From Plotosus lineatus (taxonomy: Eukaryota > Chordata > Actinopteri > Siluriformes > Plotosidae), in assembly GCA_024760905.1 (NCBI GenBank), contig CM045750.1, positions 17,947,919 through 18,011,918 of the forward strand: a stretch of 64,000 nt of DNA, given 5' to 3'. Shown piece after piece: positions 54,943-63,888 of the stretch. Below the pieces are notes generated by a model, which saw nothing but the letters and a program-made list of their open reading frames with translations, was not told the origin of the DNA and ran no database searches. A program made the position numbers and the translations under genes. Each line of letters opens with the position of its first letter. Positions within the stretch are counted from its first letter, which is position 1.

Positions 54943-55912
54943 CTGTTTACAGACACTTTGGGAAGCTAAGCAGTTTGTTCCTGGTGCTGATTCCTGAGTT
55001 GTGTTTCATGCTGTGTCTGTTTGGTTACCTGATCTTCATGGTCATTTTTAAGTGGGTCACATATGGTCCTGAGAACTCAAGATGGGCTCCCAGTATTCTC
55101 ATCCACTTCATCAACATGTTCCTTTTCGCAGAGAATAAAGATAATCAAGAACTTTACAGTGGCCAGGTTTGAGATGCCTTTATTTTTGTTCAAAAAGTAA
55201 TAATGCTGCCTTTTGTCTTAAATGAAAGTGAACAACAGGATTAATGAAAGAAATGTATTCAAAGCCGTACCATAAACATAAACTAACCTACATGTGTGCT
55301 AGCTGCAGTATTAGATTGTATATGTAAAATGTACACTGCCAGTCAAAAGTTGGGACATCCCTCCACCACACTTCATTTAGTGTTTGTGTGTGTGTGTTTG
55401 TTTGTTTGTTTTTTTGATAGATATGATCAGTGATCAAATGTGTCTGTTCTGTCTGTAGTTGACGGTGCAGAAGGTTCTGGTAATTCTGGCACTATGTTCC
55501 GTTCCGGTGCTCCTGCTGGGAGAGCCTGTTCATGAGTACATGACCTTCAAGAAGAAACGCCAGGTTGCTTCAACGGTTTGTGCATGAGCTTCCAGTTCAG
55601 GGCAGAAGCTTTCATCCCCTATTTTGGAGGAAAATTGATCTTTGTTTCATTCATGTGTGTGCCATCCATCCATCCATCCATCCATCCATCAACCTCCGTT
55701 ACCATCATCCCATCTATCCCTCAACCTAACTTTACATTCATAAATCAATCCATCTATCCATCAACCTTTCCCTCCATCCATCCATCAACCTCCCTTACCA
55801 TCATCCCATCTATCCCCCAACCTAACTCTCCTTCCATCCATCCATCAACCTCCCTCACCATCATCCCATCTATCCCTCAACCTAACTCTGTCGTCTGTCC
55901 ATCCATCCATCC

Positions 55913-55957
<45 letters not shown>

Positions 55958-58924
55958 ATAATGTATGTTTATATATAGTGAAAACTGAGGATCTTGTTAT
56001 TCTACCATCAGTTTAGTATAAATCGTGGGCAGGTTAGTTGTTCTGCAGTGTCACACTGGGCATCATCTGAGCAACGATACAAAGAATCAGACACACAAAG
56101 CATGAGACGGTTACAAACCAACAAGTCAATCAAGCCTTGATGTTCTATGGTGGTGTTAATCCTTTTGAAAGCCAATGTAGATACCTCTGTAAATATGTGC
56201 TTATATTTTTTGACAGTGTTCTGTTTCACAGGGTGACAGGCGTCCACTACTGGCAGAAAACGGCTCGGTAAACGCTCAGCAGGACGAGCTCGAGACAAAA
56301 GCAGACAATGAGGAGGATGTGAGGTTACACAAAACACAACATGTGCAACTTCAGTCAAATCCAGTGTGTCCTTGAATAAGAGTATCATGTAATAATTTAT
56401 CATCTTAAACAAACTAGATTTATATTATATTACTTTATTAAAATTGAAAGTTAATGCATAACTAATAAGGAGAAAGCAGGATTATATTTGTTTTGGTTAT
56501 AACTGAAGGTTGGAATGCATAATGTGTTTTAAGCACGGGAGACAACTGCAATTAAAGGGGATTAAAAAAAAGAGAGAGAGAAATCACTGTATAATTTTTT
56601 TCTGTCAGATGGTTAAAAGGGACCCATCAGTAAAATCTACTCCTAGGCCTGTTATAGTGCTGTCCGCCATCTTTTCTTTGAATACACAGCAAAACATTTC
56701 TGAATCTCTCACCTCTTTTAGTTTTCTATAAACTCAATCTACACTCTGAGCAATCCCATAGTTCCCTGCATGTGTGTACATGTAATTTTCATGCACGCAG
56801 ACACAAACATTTGCACTGAGTGGACTTTGTTCTCAACACGCATGCAAATTGGTCTTTCAAGTGAGCAAATTGCGAGTAGAGCACCATTGATAAGGAAAAA
56901 GTGACGAATCATCAAGTTGCTTTTGGATTGTCAAGAAAAACCCACAGTGTACGTACATCTACTCCGCCGTCCTCCGTCCCATGGTCCTCCAGCTCACCTG
57001 TACACATGGGAACCCGGTGTTGTTCTTTTGAAAATTTAGTATCAAGAAAAAGGAAAAACATAAGAGAGTAATATCAGGAATAAGAGCTGTGTCATAATCG
57101 TGTCACCTGATGTGATGTCATCCTTGGGTCACATGATGTGACATCTTAGTCAATTATGTGAAATAATTAGCTATTGGTATTGTGTTATTGAAATGTTCTC
57201 TCGAGATACGGTTTCTGAATGGTGTACTATACATGTCGAGATGAAGACTGGCATGTTTAGTTCCCTCAAATTCCCTTCTGTAAACAAGTTATTCAAATGA
57301 ATTAATCTTGATCTTCGTAGGATGCATGGATGGCGTCTGAGAGTTCCCACCAAAAACTTGTGCGGGAAATCATCTAGGAGCGCCGCTTTGAAGCACCGTG
57401 TAAATCTCTATATTACAGACATGCTCACCATATCAGAACTGACTGGTGACATTCATCACAAGTGTCGGCACGCCAATATAAATCGTACAGGCATTTAAAA
57501 TGTGCCTCAGGTGTAAACATGGAGGAATACAAACAGTCATTGTAGAAAATATCCCCAGCATTTCTCCCCAGAAATCGAACATTTCCTTCCCTATCAGACG
57601 ACCACTATTGACCAGGGAGGTCCGAAAGTATGCACACATCTCACCCCCCCTGATATGCAACACTACCCACCCGCCTCTTTTCGAACTGCAGTGCCACATG
57701 TATTTTGGGGCGGACTATCACACTCGGAGGGAAACCACTATCTGCCTCCTCCTATCTCGCATACTCCCATGATTGGCTAGCGATCGCGATGAGTGACCAG
57801 GAAGTGAGCATATGCCGTTCCTTCCTCCCACGAGAGCTCACCCAATTAACTCCCATGGACTTCCGGCCACAGACGGCTGTGGTATTAAACCGGAGTCAAA
57901 CTTGTGATCTCTGGGTTATAAGTCTCTGTTTATTTACTCATGGATAAATATTGCAGATGAATAATGTTTGAAATTCCCCTGTGATGAGACAGTTTTTTTT
58001 TTTTTTTTTTTAATTTCCTCATCTGATCCGTTCTATCTGTCCTTTTTGTTGAACAGGAATTTGATGCAGCCAATGTTTTCATGCACCAGGCCATCCACAC
58101 CATAGAGTACTGTCTGGGCTGCATTTCCAACACGGCCTCTTACTTGCGTCTGTGGGCCCTCAGTCTAGCTCATGCACGTGAGTGTGTCTCAAGTCCTACT
58201 ACATTGTTCACTGTCTTTTGTTTGTAATTGTGCAAGTCGTCATCGCATAATGCAGTACAGGGATCCCTCACTTTCATGGTTAATTGGGACTGAGATCCCC
58301 ACGTGACCATCGAAATCCAGGAGTAGGATACCCCCCAACTTGCGTTTTTAATTGGTTCCAGACAGCCGAGTAAGTTGTTACAGTGACGTATGACGTGTGA
58401 CATATGAAGCTCATACTGTACTATACATCCATAAATAGCATTACCATATTTCATAAAACACCCCTTCAATCAATTATTATAAACATGACATTGTAAAATT
58501 ATATCAAATAATATTAACATTAATTTCAAATAAATTAAATTCAAGCAAAATAATTTCAAATTGATAAATTTTAATCAAATTCACTCATCAAATACAGTAT
58601 AACCTTTAACATTCACTATGATGCGATCCTTCTGCTTGTAAATGGTTCCGATGGTCGACGGATGGTCACATGACATGAAGCTGAGCTGAATCACATGACA
58701 TGAAGCTGAGCCGACTCACTTTACACGAAGCTTAAAACAGCCAATCAACGCTTACAATATGTGAGGCGCTCAATCTCGAAAGTAGTGCACTTGCTGAAAG
58801 TAGTTTACTTGCTTGAACCAAAGCGCGGGTTATACAGACTTCCGGTCTTTCAAGTGAGCAAGGGCTTCGTTGAACTTGTTTAGTACTCAGCCTGCAACTC
58901 TTTGCTTAACTGAGTATACATGGT

Positions 58925-58991
<67 letters not shown>

Positions 58992-60975
58992 TATATATAA
59001 CTGAACTGGGAAGGAGGAGGGGCACGTTCAGTCTGTCGTTTGTAAACAATGGATGCAGTGTCATTACGTCAGCGTACTACGTAGGTACATCTAAACTCAA
59101 AATTTTACTTTTTTTTGAAAACAAAACGGATGAACGTAAGTCAGGGAGTGTCTGTACGTACATGTATATGTAATATCAATAAATACATATTCAATGCTAT
59201 AAATGTTTAAAATAACAAACATTAAAAAATAACAAGATGTAAATAAAATTTAAATACACACACATACAGATGGTATTGCATGAGAAGACGACGACACACA
59301 TACATACATACGCGAGCTCACGCACGAGTACAAATACCCGCACACAGATGGATCAATGTAATTAGCTTTGATGGGAGATTTCGGGTTGTTTATTTTGGGT
59401 TGGTTTAGGGGTCGTTTTTTTTTTTTTGTTTTGTTTTGTTTTTTTTTGCATAATTGACCTTGCTTTTGTGGTACAGTATTTTCATTATTTTCCAAGTCAA
59501 TGGATATTTATTTATTAAAAAAAAAAAACGCAAGGCACTGAAACCTCATTAATTGACCAACTGTAGAAAGCAAACAGGCTCCGCCCTTGACTACGCCCCC
59601 AGAACTCCCCCCCAGCGCGCGCTAAAGTTCTGCTGAAAGTATATTTTGCTGTTGCCATGTATGAATATTGCTTACAAATACATTTGTTGCTAATTCATGT
59701 GCGTGAAAAGTGTTAATGAAAATTTTTCAAAAAGTTGTGAAGAATACTGAAACTCTATATCCGAGGTCGGCATCTCTGGGACTTTCAAATGTCAAGATTA
59801 GTTTCTTTCCATTTGCAAAATTCGAGGCTGATATCTTCTGTTATAATGATTTTATCGGCAGCTATTTGAAAACTGAGTCTCATAATGATGTCAGCGAGGC
59901 CAAAGTTAACATGGACTGTACAAGTAAAGTACTTTGATACATTCATGCTGTTTATTGACGGAGGTGACCGAGTTGGAGGTGTGAAAAGCTTTTGATTAAA
60001 TCACCTGTGCGGTGAGAAACTACATCTATGCCATTCGTCTTTTGAAGTACAAACACTTTTCTTTTTTTTTTCTCTTTTTTTAACCAAATTCATATATTGA
60101 GGCATAAACACCTGAAATACTGAAAGCAATTAAGTTTGAAGCCACATTCCTCCATGTTAACTTGAGCCTTGATGTCATCATTGAGAGACTCAGTTTTTTT
60201 AAAATACAATCATGAAATATTAAAAATTGTAGCTATCAGTTAGATTCTCGGATTGAAGGTTGGAGGGGGTTGTTTGTTTTAGTTTAGATTAACTTTTAAC
60301 AAGCGCTGTCTTCTCCGTTAAAGAGAAAATAAAATACCTGTCGTTCAAATTATCCCCCGCCCCCATCTCCTGTCTTGGGTTTACCTGATACAGATCCACC
60401 AAACAAGTAATAATTAAAAAAAATGGCCGACGCTAGCTCACCCGAACTTTCTGTTGAGCTCATGCTGATCCATGTACTGCTGTAAATAGACACATCGTGG
60501 CACAAAATTGTTGTTCTTGGAAAGCTCACAGCTGATTTTCTGTATTTGTTCATATACAACATGTGATTGCAAATCATGCTGAAGTTTTCCTATTTTTGCA
60601 GAGCTCTCTGAAGTGCTGTGGACGATGGTGATGAGCAAATCCTTTTCAAACGTTAACTATGTAGGAAGTATAGTCGCAGTATTCGTATTTGCTTTTTTTG
60701 CCGTCCTGACCGTTGCTATTCTGCTCATTATGGAAGGTCTCTCAGCTTTTCTGCACGCTCTTCGTCTCCACTGGTGAGACACACACACACACACACGCAA
60801 TGATTTAGTGGACTTTATTTTATTTAAAATGTTCCCCAAATTAAATTATTCTCTCTCTCTCTCTCCCCCCACCCCCCACAGGGTCGAATTTCAGAACAAG
60901 TTCTACAGTGGCTCAGGCTACAAGCTCAGTCCATTCGCATTCGCGTCTTTTATCAGCATGTCGTCAACCAACTGA
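34453..60975 (+). CDS. tcirg1: V-type proton ATPase V0 subunit a, isoform a3, complete
   Basis: Subunit a carries the proton half-channels of the V-ATPase in lysosome-type and osteoclast ruffled membranes. Exons: 34453-34569, 37070-37148, 37397-37545, 37666-37761, 43874-44062, 44166-44248, 48667-48760, 48941-49153, 50294-50444, 50526-50665, 51883-52040, 52153-52243, 54728-54846, 54953-55166, 55459-55563, 56232-56318, 58057-58177, 60602-60773, 60882-60975 (TGA). All are in phase, giving 823 residues (human a3 is 830). N-terminal cytosolic half starts [20 protein letters not shown]. The membrane half includes [19 protein letters not shown], sequons at N488 and N505 in a luminal loop, and [15 protein letters not shown]726, E780 and R790 correspond to yeast Vph1p R735, E789 and R799 with identical spacing. 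The start and the GYKLSPF end favour a3 over a1 or a2. The donor at 55564 (GTTGCT) is weak; 55576 is an in-phase alternative adding four residues. Confidence 0.92.
34815..35110 (+). repeat. tRNA-headed SINE, family B
   Basis: ATCATGTCCACCTCACAGCAGG, GGTCCTGGGTTCAACCCC (B box), GAGTTTGCAGGGTCTCC, then GGTGTACCCCGTGTTCAACC and GGCTGAGATAGGCTCC. In tcirg1 intron 1 of the coding part. Confidence 0.7.
35138..35485 (+). repeat. tRNA-headed SINE, family A, full length
   Basis: Best plus-strand copy: GGGCAGTTGTGGCCTAGTGG (A box), GGGGGTTCGAGTCTC (B box), CTAACTGGGTTATCAAAGGC, CGACAAGAGTACATGC, GGCTGAGATGGGCGCCAGCC and a tail CCTAATTAGGAATAAGCGG with an ATGAATGAATG end. Confidence 0.85.
36335..36668 (-). 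repeat. tRNA-headed SINE, family B, reverse
   Basis: Tail first (CGAACCGCTTAATCTTATTGG, GGCTGAAGCCTATATCAGC), then GGAGGAAACCGGTGTCC and a decayed head near 36660 (CCACCATGCCGCC). Confidence 0.7.
36718..36988 (-). repeat. tRNA-headed SINE, family C
   Basis: Second, nearly colinear copy of the 12783-13058 repeat, same orientation, in tcirg1 intron 2 about 80 bp before exon 3. It keeps CCGGTGCTTATTCCCGG and the TACTGGTACCCATTTATACTG stretch. Confidence 0.75.
37546..37582 (+). repeat. GT microsatellite forming the donor of tcirg1 exon 3
   Basis: The exon 37397-37545 ends AAAGAG and the intron begins directly with an uninterrupted (GT) run of about 18 units, so the GT repeat itself is the splice donor. 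Confidence 0.9.
37840..37910 (+). repeat. SINE tail fragment next to the DIRS left end
   Basis: TTCAGGTTGTACCCCGCCC, CGGCTGAGATGGGCGCTAGCC and CTCTAATTAGG match SINE A/B tails. It stops exactly where the DIRS terminal repeat begins. Confidence 0.6.
38276..39025 (+). pseudogene. DIRS gag-like ORF, first part
   Basis: 249-residue frame, basic N-terminus ([14 protein letters not shown]) then acidic Ser/Asp/Glu-rich middle, ending in the conserved-looking [19 protein letters not shown] stop follows at 39023-39025; the frame goes on as [13 protein letters not shown], so the stop appears to be a later mutation. Homologous sequence resumes after an insertion, at about 39262-39577 ([20 protein letters not shown], a Gly/Gln-rich C-terminus). 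Role in particle formation is inferred. Confidence 0.7.
39111..39182 (+). pseudogene. tRNA-Gly(TCC)-like sequence inside the DIRS gag region
   Basis: 72 nt matching vertebrate tRNA-Gly-TCC nearly throughout: A box TGGTATAGTGGTGAGC, anticodon loop CTTCCAA, T arm CCCGGGTTCGTTTCCCGG. Two changes argue against function: position 5 is C facing A in the acceptor stem, and the conserved A58 of the T loop is T, which also damages the B box. No CCA tail in the usual retrocopy place is evident (CACCAGGG follows). Confidence 0.75.
39717..40765 (+). pseudogene. DIRS reverse transcriptase and RNase H region, broken
   Basis: 39717-40046 has the RT fingers ([20 protein letters not shown]). Directly after, VDLKDA precedes a stop, then [15 protein letters not shown] and QFTCLPN follow. 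The catalytic box reads YIDD at 40236-40247. After a frame change the frame 40291-40761 gives the thumb and an RNase H start ([14 protein letters not shown] at about 40708-40752). At least one stop and two frameshifts. Confidence 0.8.
41076..41305 (-). mobile_element. tRNA-headed SINE inserted in DIRS RNase H
   Basis: Minus strand: GGCCGGGGATTTAGCTCAGT with A box TAGCTCAGTTGG, then AGAGTTCGAATCCGG (B box), body, and an (ATA)n tail at 41076-41096. CCAGAT flanks both sides (about 41070-41075 and 41304-41309). The interrupted protein reads SRKFPD before the insertion and [10 protein letters not shown] after it. This SINE is unlike families A, B and C. Confidence 0.85.
41580..42606 (+). pseudogene. 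DIRS tyrosine recombinase ORF
   Basis: Two overlapping frames (41580-41873 and 41803-42606) joined by a frameshift near 41825. The second has the C-terminal catalytic half: [13 protein letters not shown] with the first Arg (42109-42111), [13 protein letters not shown] with the second Arg (42442-42444), [16 protein letters not shown] with the Tyr nucleophile (42532-42534). DIRS recombinases usually have His before the second Arg (HSxR); here Asn is present. Expected role is integration of a circular cDNA. Confidence 0.8.
42737..42976. repeat. Large palindrome at the DIRS 3' end
   Basis: Arms 42737-42805 and 42908-42976 are inverted repeats, 63 of 69 matching, around a 102-bp centre. The arms contain AATTCCACCGACCTATGAAG. 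The right flank of the centre also has GCGCATCTCACGTAAT, resembling the left DIRS terminus. Interpretable as the internal complementary region or a doubled terminus. Confidence 0.85.
43052..43322 (+). repeat. tRNA-headed SINE, family B
   Basis: GGGCAGCACGGTGGCGTAATAG with a deleted B-box area (GGCTCGATGATGGCG), then GACTTTGCATGCTCTC, GGTTTCCTCCCACAGTCC and a tail TGACTCTAATAGAGC. Confidence 0.7.
43348..43690. repeat. Dispersed repeat, family D
   Basis: Copy in tcirg1 intron 5: AGTGTTGCCTCGCTATCACA, CAGCTGCAGACGGCTGCGGC and ATCAACCTGGAATC, ending near the sequence CACCACTCAGTAG. Confidence 0.6.
44595..44965. repeat. Dispersed repeat, family D
   Basis: Copy in tcirg1 intron 7: CATCAAGTGTTGCCTCCC, GCATGCGATGCTGCCACC and GCACCAATTTTGGATTCC. 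Confidence 0.6.
45380..45680 (+). repeat. SINE family B, doubled and degraded
   Basis: Two overlapping family B pieces: CTGGGTACTCGGTTTCC-GACATGCACACTG, then AGCACATCCAACTTACTG, GGTTTCCTCCCACAGTCC and CTGTTCCAAATTGCCCC. Confidence 0.55.
46573..48323 (+). mobile_element. P3 element copy, host of a nested P2
   Basis: Left end CAGGGATCCCTCGCTACTTCG, right end CGGAAAGTGAGGGATCCCTG, TA on each side. After removing the P2 insert the element is about 0.68 kb. The uninterrupted site is visible in the P3 copy at 62938-63250, where the sequence runs straight into GGGGAAAGTTAAGGAAAATG. Confidence 0.85.
46684..47755 (+). mobile_element. P2 element copy b, nested in a P3 element
   Basis: Ends CAGACTCTCCCTGACTTATG and GTCGCTGAGCGTCTG, with TA flanks at 46682-46683 and 47756-47757. 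It is inserted inside the P3 element 46573-48323. The minus-strand KRK-containing frame is present again and stops after a CILS motif. Confidence 0.85.
50053..50255 (+). repeat. SINE family B next to the tcirg1 exon 9 acceptor
   Basis: ACCGTGGCACAGTGGTTG, GAGTTTGCATGTTGTCCC, CCAGTTTCCTCCCAGAGTCC and GCGAATTGGCTGTTC. It ends about 40 bp before the acceptor at 50293. Confidence 0.7.
50700..50751 (+). repeat. GT microsatellite
   Basis: (TG) run of about 25 units starting 35 bp after the donor of the exon ending at 50665. Confidence 0.95.
50998..51322. mobile_element. hAT-like MITE
   Basis: Starts CCAGGTGTGCCAAACTCATTTTC and ends TTTGACGCCTCTGG, an inverted pair; the interior has AAAGGCCAAATAATCACC and GGCCGGATTTGGCC. 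In tcirg1 intron 11. Confidence 0.65.
52244..53386 (+). other. tcirg1 intron part without recognised element
   Basis: Between the exon ending 52243 and the truncated P2 copy. I see no exon, RNA gene or repeat terminus. Confidence 0.5.
53387..54110 (-). mobile_element. P2 element copy c, truncated
   Basis: Begins CAGACGCTCCCCGACTTGTG after TA, in the opposite orientation to copies a and b. A 70-bp AT microsatellite sits inside (53474-53541). The MVGQKRK frame reads on the plus strand from 53645. The far TIR is missing; similarity fades near 54110. Confidence 0.75.
53474..53541 (+). repeat. AT microsatellite inside P2 copy c
   Basis: (TA) run of about 34 units, next to TTATATATATCAGTGTTTAT. 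Confidence 0.95.
54111..54727 (+). other. tcirg1 intron part without recognised element
   Basis: A short G run (54204-54213) and otherwise unremarkable sequence before the CCTTCAG acceptor. Confidence 0.5.
54907..54941 (+). repeat. GT microsatellite just before a tcirg1 acceptor
   Basis: (TG) run of about 17 units ends 11 bp before the acceptor AG at 54951-54952, replacing the normal polypyrimidine tract except for CTGTTTAC. Confidence 0.9.
55660..55948 (+). repeat. ATCC-type minisatellite followed by a GT microsatellite
   Basis: CCATCCATCCATC units alternate with CAACCTCCCTTACCATCATCC and CCATCTATCCC blocks of about 60-75 bp repeated three times or so, then a (GT) run (55914-55948). Confidence 0.85.
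56319..57574 (+). other. tcirg1 intron part without recognised element
   Basis: Between the exon ending 56318 and the family D repeat. No repeat terminus or RNA gene seen. Confidence 0.5.
57575..57935. repeat. Dispersed repeat, family D
   Basis: Copy in tcirg1 intron 17: CACTCGGAGGGAAACCACTA, GGCCACAGACGGCTGTGG, TTAAACCGGAGTC and TGTGATCTCTGGGTTATA. Confidence 0.6.
58331..59154 (+). mobile_element. P2 element copy d, nested in a P3 element
   Basis: Starts CCCCCCAACTTGCG (decayed) and ends CGTAAGTCAGGGAGTGTCTG with TA on each side. An AT microsatellite (58927-58985) replaces part of the interior, including the KRK frame. It sits inside the P3 copy that begins at 58258. Confidence 0.75.
58927..58985 (+). 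repeat. AT microsatellite inside P2 copy d
   Basis: (AT) run of about 29 units, in a position comparable to the AT run in P2 copy c. Confidence 0.95.
59556..60601 (+). other. tcirg1 intron part without recognised element
   Basis: Contains a near-palindromic pair: CGACCTCGGATATAGAG-like and TCATAATGATGTCAGCGAGGCC / TGTTAACTTGAGCCTTGATG around 59880-60200, possibly an old inverted-repeat element. Not resolved. Confidence 0.35.
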
Positions 60976-61257
60976 CGGCTTATTATCTCTTTTTGTGCCG
61001 ACGCAATGTGTTTTAAAGCATAAATGTTAATTCACATCGATAATCATTGAAATTATTCATATCATATTGGGATTTAAGGTGAAGAAGCAGCTTCTTTTTA
61101 CAGATTAGTCTTCATGATGGTGGAAGATTTTTTTTTTTTTTTTTTTTTTTAAATCCAATATCTTAAAATGGTTGAAGGGTTTCATTCATACTAGCAGCAG
61201 CTCAGTTTACAAATGAACAAAATCTTATTGATATGGGACCTAATGATATTGTACAGT

Positions 61258-61560
61258 CCTGGGTTCAAGTCCTGAGCTTGGGCGTTTGTGTGGAGAGTGC
61301 GTATCCTCCCTGTGCTTCCGTGGGTTTCCTCTGGGTACTCCAGTTTCCTCCATCAGTCCAAAAATTTGCACATTAAAGTAATTGGCTGTTGTGAAATTGC
61401 CCTGATGTGCGGATGTGAGGAAGAATAGTTCTTTGTGTGTGTGTGTGTGTATCGGTGCTGGCTAGCTGTTCAAAGTGTACCCTGCCTTCACACAATATTG
61501 GCTAAGGTAGGCTCCACCCTGACCCTTATAGAAATAAGCGATTTGGCTAAAAAAAAAAAA
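61258..61560 (+). repeat. SINE family B in the tcirg1 3' region
   Basis: CCTGGGTTCAAGTCCTGAGC (B box), GTGTGGAGAGTGCG, CTCTGGGTACTCCAGTTTCC, GTGTACCCTGCC and a tail of A residues. It may lie in the tcirg1 3' UTR; no certain polyadenylation signal precedes it. Confidence 0.65.
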
Positions 61561-61570
61561 AAAAAAAAAA

Positions 61571-62205
61571 TGAATGAGTGATGTTATACAGAACAAAATA
61601 TAACTCAGGGAAATTTTATTCATGTGAAAGACTTTTCCTGTCTGTGTGTAACAGGAAGTTTAACCTTCAGATTTTTTTTTAAATTATTATTATTATTATT
61701 CAACTTAAATGAATGACTGAAAAATATTACATGAATCAATGAGGGAATGATTTGTTCCTGGAGTTTGCTTCTTCCTCTGTGTTTTTATATAAATTAACAA
61801 TTGTCGATGTAATGTCTTAATTACAGTACTTGCTTTACCAGTGAGGTGGACTTGTATATGTTATGACATAAATTGAATGTCTGTGTGTCGGTCTTCACAC
61901 CACAAGCAAATTAAATATGCATCGGTTTCAGTGGTTCGTGCAAAAAAAACGACAGGTTTGATTCCTCCGTGCTTCAATAATTCTTTTTCAAACATTAAAA
62001 TCACTGTAAAGTAATTCTGTGCCTATTTATGGAATGTATATACAAACAGATGCTATGGAAAGACTGAGCCGTGCTACCTTCAAAATAATATTTTGTTGCT
62101 TGGTAACATAAAATAAAGACAAGCAAACAAACAAACAAAAGATGTTCCCATCTGTATTTACTCAAAGAAACTTCAAACAGATGTATGTAATGGCAACGGT
62201 ACCGA
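61571..62205. other. Downstream of tcirg1
   Basis: AT-rich. An AATAAA at about 62112 is a possible polyadenylation signal; nothing else stands out. Confidence 0.4.
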
Positions 62206-62208
62206 AAC

Positions 62209-62480
62209 AGCGGCACGGTGACTCAAAGTCCTGGGCTCGATGAGAGCGTTTCTGTGTGAAGTTTGCATGTTCTCTCGGTGCTTGCGCGGGTTTCCTCCGG
62301 GTACTCTGGTTTCCTCTCAGTCCAAAAATATGCACATCAGACTATCTGGCTGTTATGCATTGCTTCTAGGTGTATGGTTCTGTGTGCTCCCCTGTGATGA
62401 GCGGTTTCGGGGGTACCTAGCCTTCACCCAGTGCTGGCTGAGATAGGCTCCAGTCTCCCGGCAACCATAGTAAAATTAAG
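62209..62480 (+). repeat. SINE family B
   Basis: CAGCGGCACGGTGACTC, CCTGGGCTCGATGAGAGCG, GAAGTTTGCATGTTCTC, GGTTTCCTCCGGGTACTC and GGCTGAGATAGGCTCCAG. Confidence 0.7.
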
Positions 62481-62937
62481 CAGTTTGTCAAATGAGTGTG
62501 CTGAGACTTCATAGAAGAAAAATGAGAACAATTACTAAGTTGGTGATGTAATCACTGCTTCCTTAACTAATTAATAAAATTACTGATGAATCATGTGACC
62601 TGTCCTGATGTGCTGTTCCTGGTTGGAGTTCTCATCTTGGAAGCCCCTCAACTCCTGTTGATGATGTTTCATATGGACCATACGAAGGTGATTTTTCACT
62701 CTCTTACTGAAATGATTTATGACGACAATTCCCATCGCAGTTGAAGGATCACCAACTGGACTTCCTGTTCAACTATCGTGATGTTTTCTGCGACATTTGA
62801 TTTGATTTTTATCTGGTTTCACCCCAATGAGGATGGATTTTTCCCTTCAGTCTGGGTTCTCTCAAGACTTCCTCCTCATGTCAATTCAGGGCTTTTCCTT
62901 TGCCACTGTCGTCTCAGCTTTGCTCACGAGGGATGTA

Positions 62938-63250
62938 CAGCGATCCTTTGCTACTTCAGTGCATCACTTTTTTTTTTTTAATATTCATCAAATTAAAAAA
63001 TAAGGAATTTACGTTACAATAGGGGGAAAGTTAAGGAAAATGCCACAAAACAAGACCAATTATGCAGAAAAAAAAATCCCCAAGCAAACAAAAACAAAAA
63101 AAAACAAACCCCCCCCCCCCCATGTATGTGTGTGTGTGTGTGTGTGTATGTACATATATGTCAGGGATGGGGGTCGATCCTATTTCGTGGAATTCGGCAG
63201 TTGCAGGGGGGTCTTGGTCCCTATTAACCGCAGAAAGTGAGGGATCCCTG
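62938..63250 (+). mobile_element. P3 element copy, uninterrupted
   Basis: Left end CAGCGATCCTTTGCTACTTC, right end GCAGAAAGTGAGGGATCCCTG, TA on both sides. It contains a short GT tract and C-rich stretch. Confidence 0.8.
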
Positions 63251-63565
63251 TATAGGGTTTATAGAGAAGTGTGTAAATTCTTGAACAACTTTGTTTTTCT
63301 ATTAAAGGTGTGCTCACATTATACCGATCATAATCCCAGTTTTCCCTGATTGTACACCGATGTAACTTCAGAGGAAATCGGAGAACATTGAAGAAGATTG
63401 AAATATTTTGGGAGTACGTATTTACATTTGGGGTTTTTTGGGGGGTGTTTGTGTTGTACATCAGGAAGATGGTACAAAAAAATCTGAGGGGGGACATTCC
63501 AGACACATTTTTGGGAAATTCTTGTGGACTTTTTTAATTAATTCGTTTTTTTTTTTTTTTTTTTT

Positions 63566-63862
63566 AACCACTTAATCCTAAATAAGATCATGGGGCGCCT
63601 GGCGCCCATATCAGCCGACTGTGGTTGAGGATAACGTACACCCTGGACAGTTTGCCAGGCCATCGCATGGCATAAACATGCTGACTGTATGAAGCCTATT
63701 CTTGATGAAAGTCAGTGATGGTTCTCTCACCAGAGACAGTAAGAAATATGGCCGGCCTTTGATTACCCAGTGAGCTGCACTGGGGGGACAGCAGTGACAA
63801 CACGCTGATGGTGGGGCTTGAACTCCCGACCTTGGGATCAGTAATCCAGCACCCTACTGTCC
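63566..63862 (-). repeat. SINE family A
   Basis: Reverse copy: tail ACCACTTAATCCTAAATAAG, GGCGCCCATATCAGCCGAC, then GCCGGCCTTTGATTACCC and a decayed head near AATCCAGCACCCTACTG. Confidence 0.7.
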
Positions 63863-63888
63863 TTTGTTTTTTTAATACTGTATTATAA

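Larger units (their letters stand above)
58258..59555 (-). mobile_element. P3 element copy, host of a second nested P2
   Basis: Left end CAGGGATCCCTCACTTTCATGG after TA, followed by TTAATTGGGACTGAGATCCCC. The P2 insert occupies 58331-59154, then P3 sequence resumes (TATGTAATATCAATAAATAC, CATAATTGACCTTGC). The right end is decayed near 59555. Confidence 0.7.

Noticed and set aside
55660..55913. CRISPR-like regular repeats
   Set aside because: Units are simple tetranucleotide-based minisatellite sequence in a eukaryotic intron, without unique spacers.
55578..55961. 127-residue frame rich in HPSI repeats
   Set aside because: Translation of the ATCC minisatellite in a tcirg1 intron.
63040..63349. 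Frames with Cys/Val repeats and Pro runs
   Set aside because: Translations of the C run and GT tract within a P3 element.
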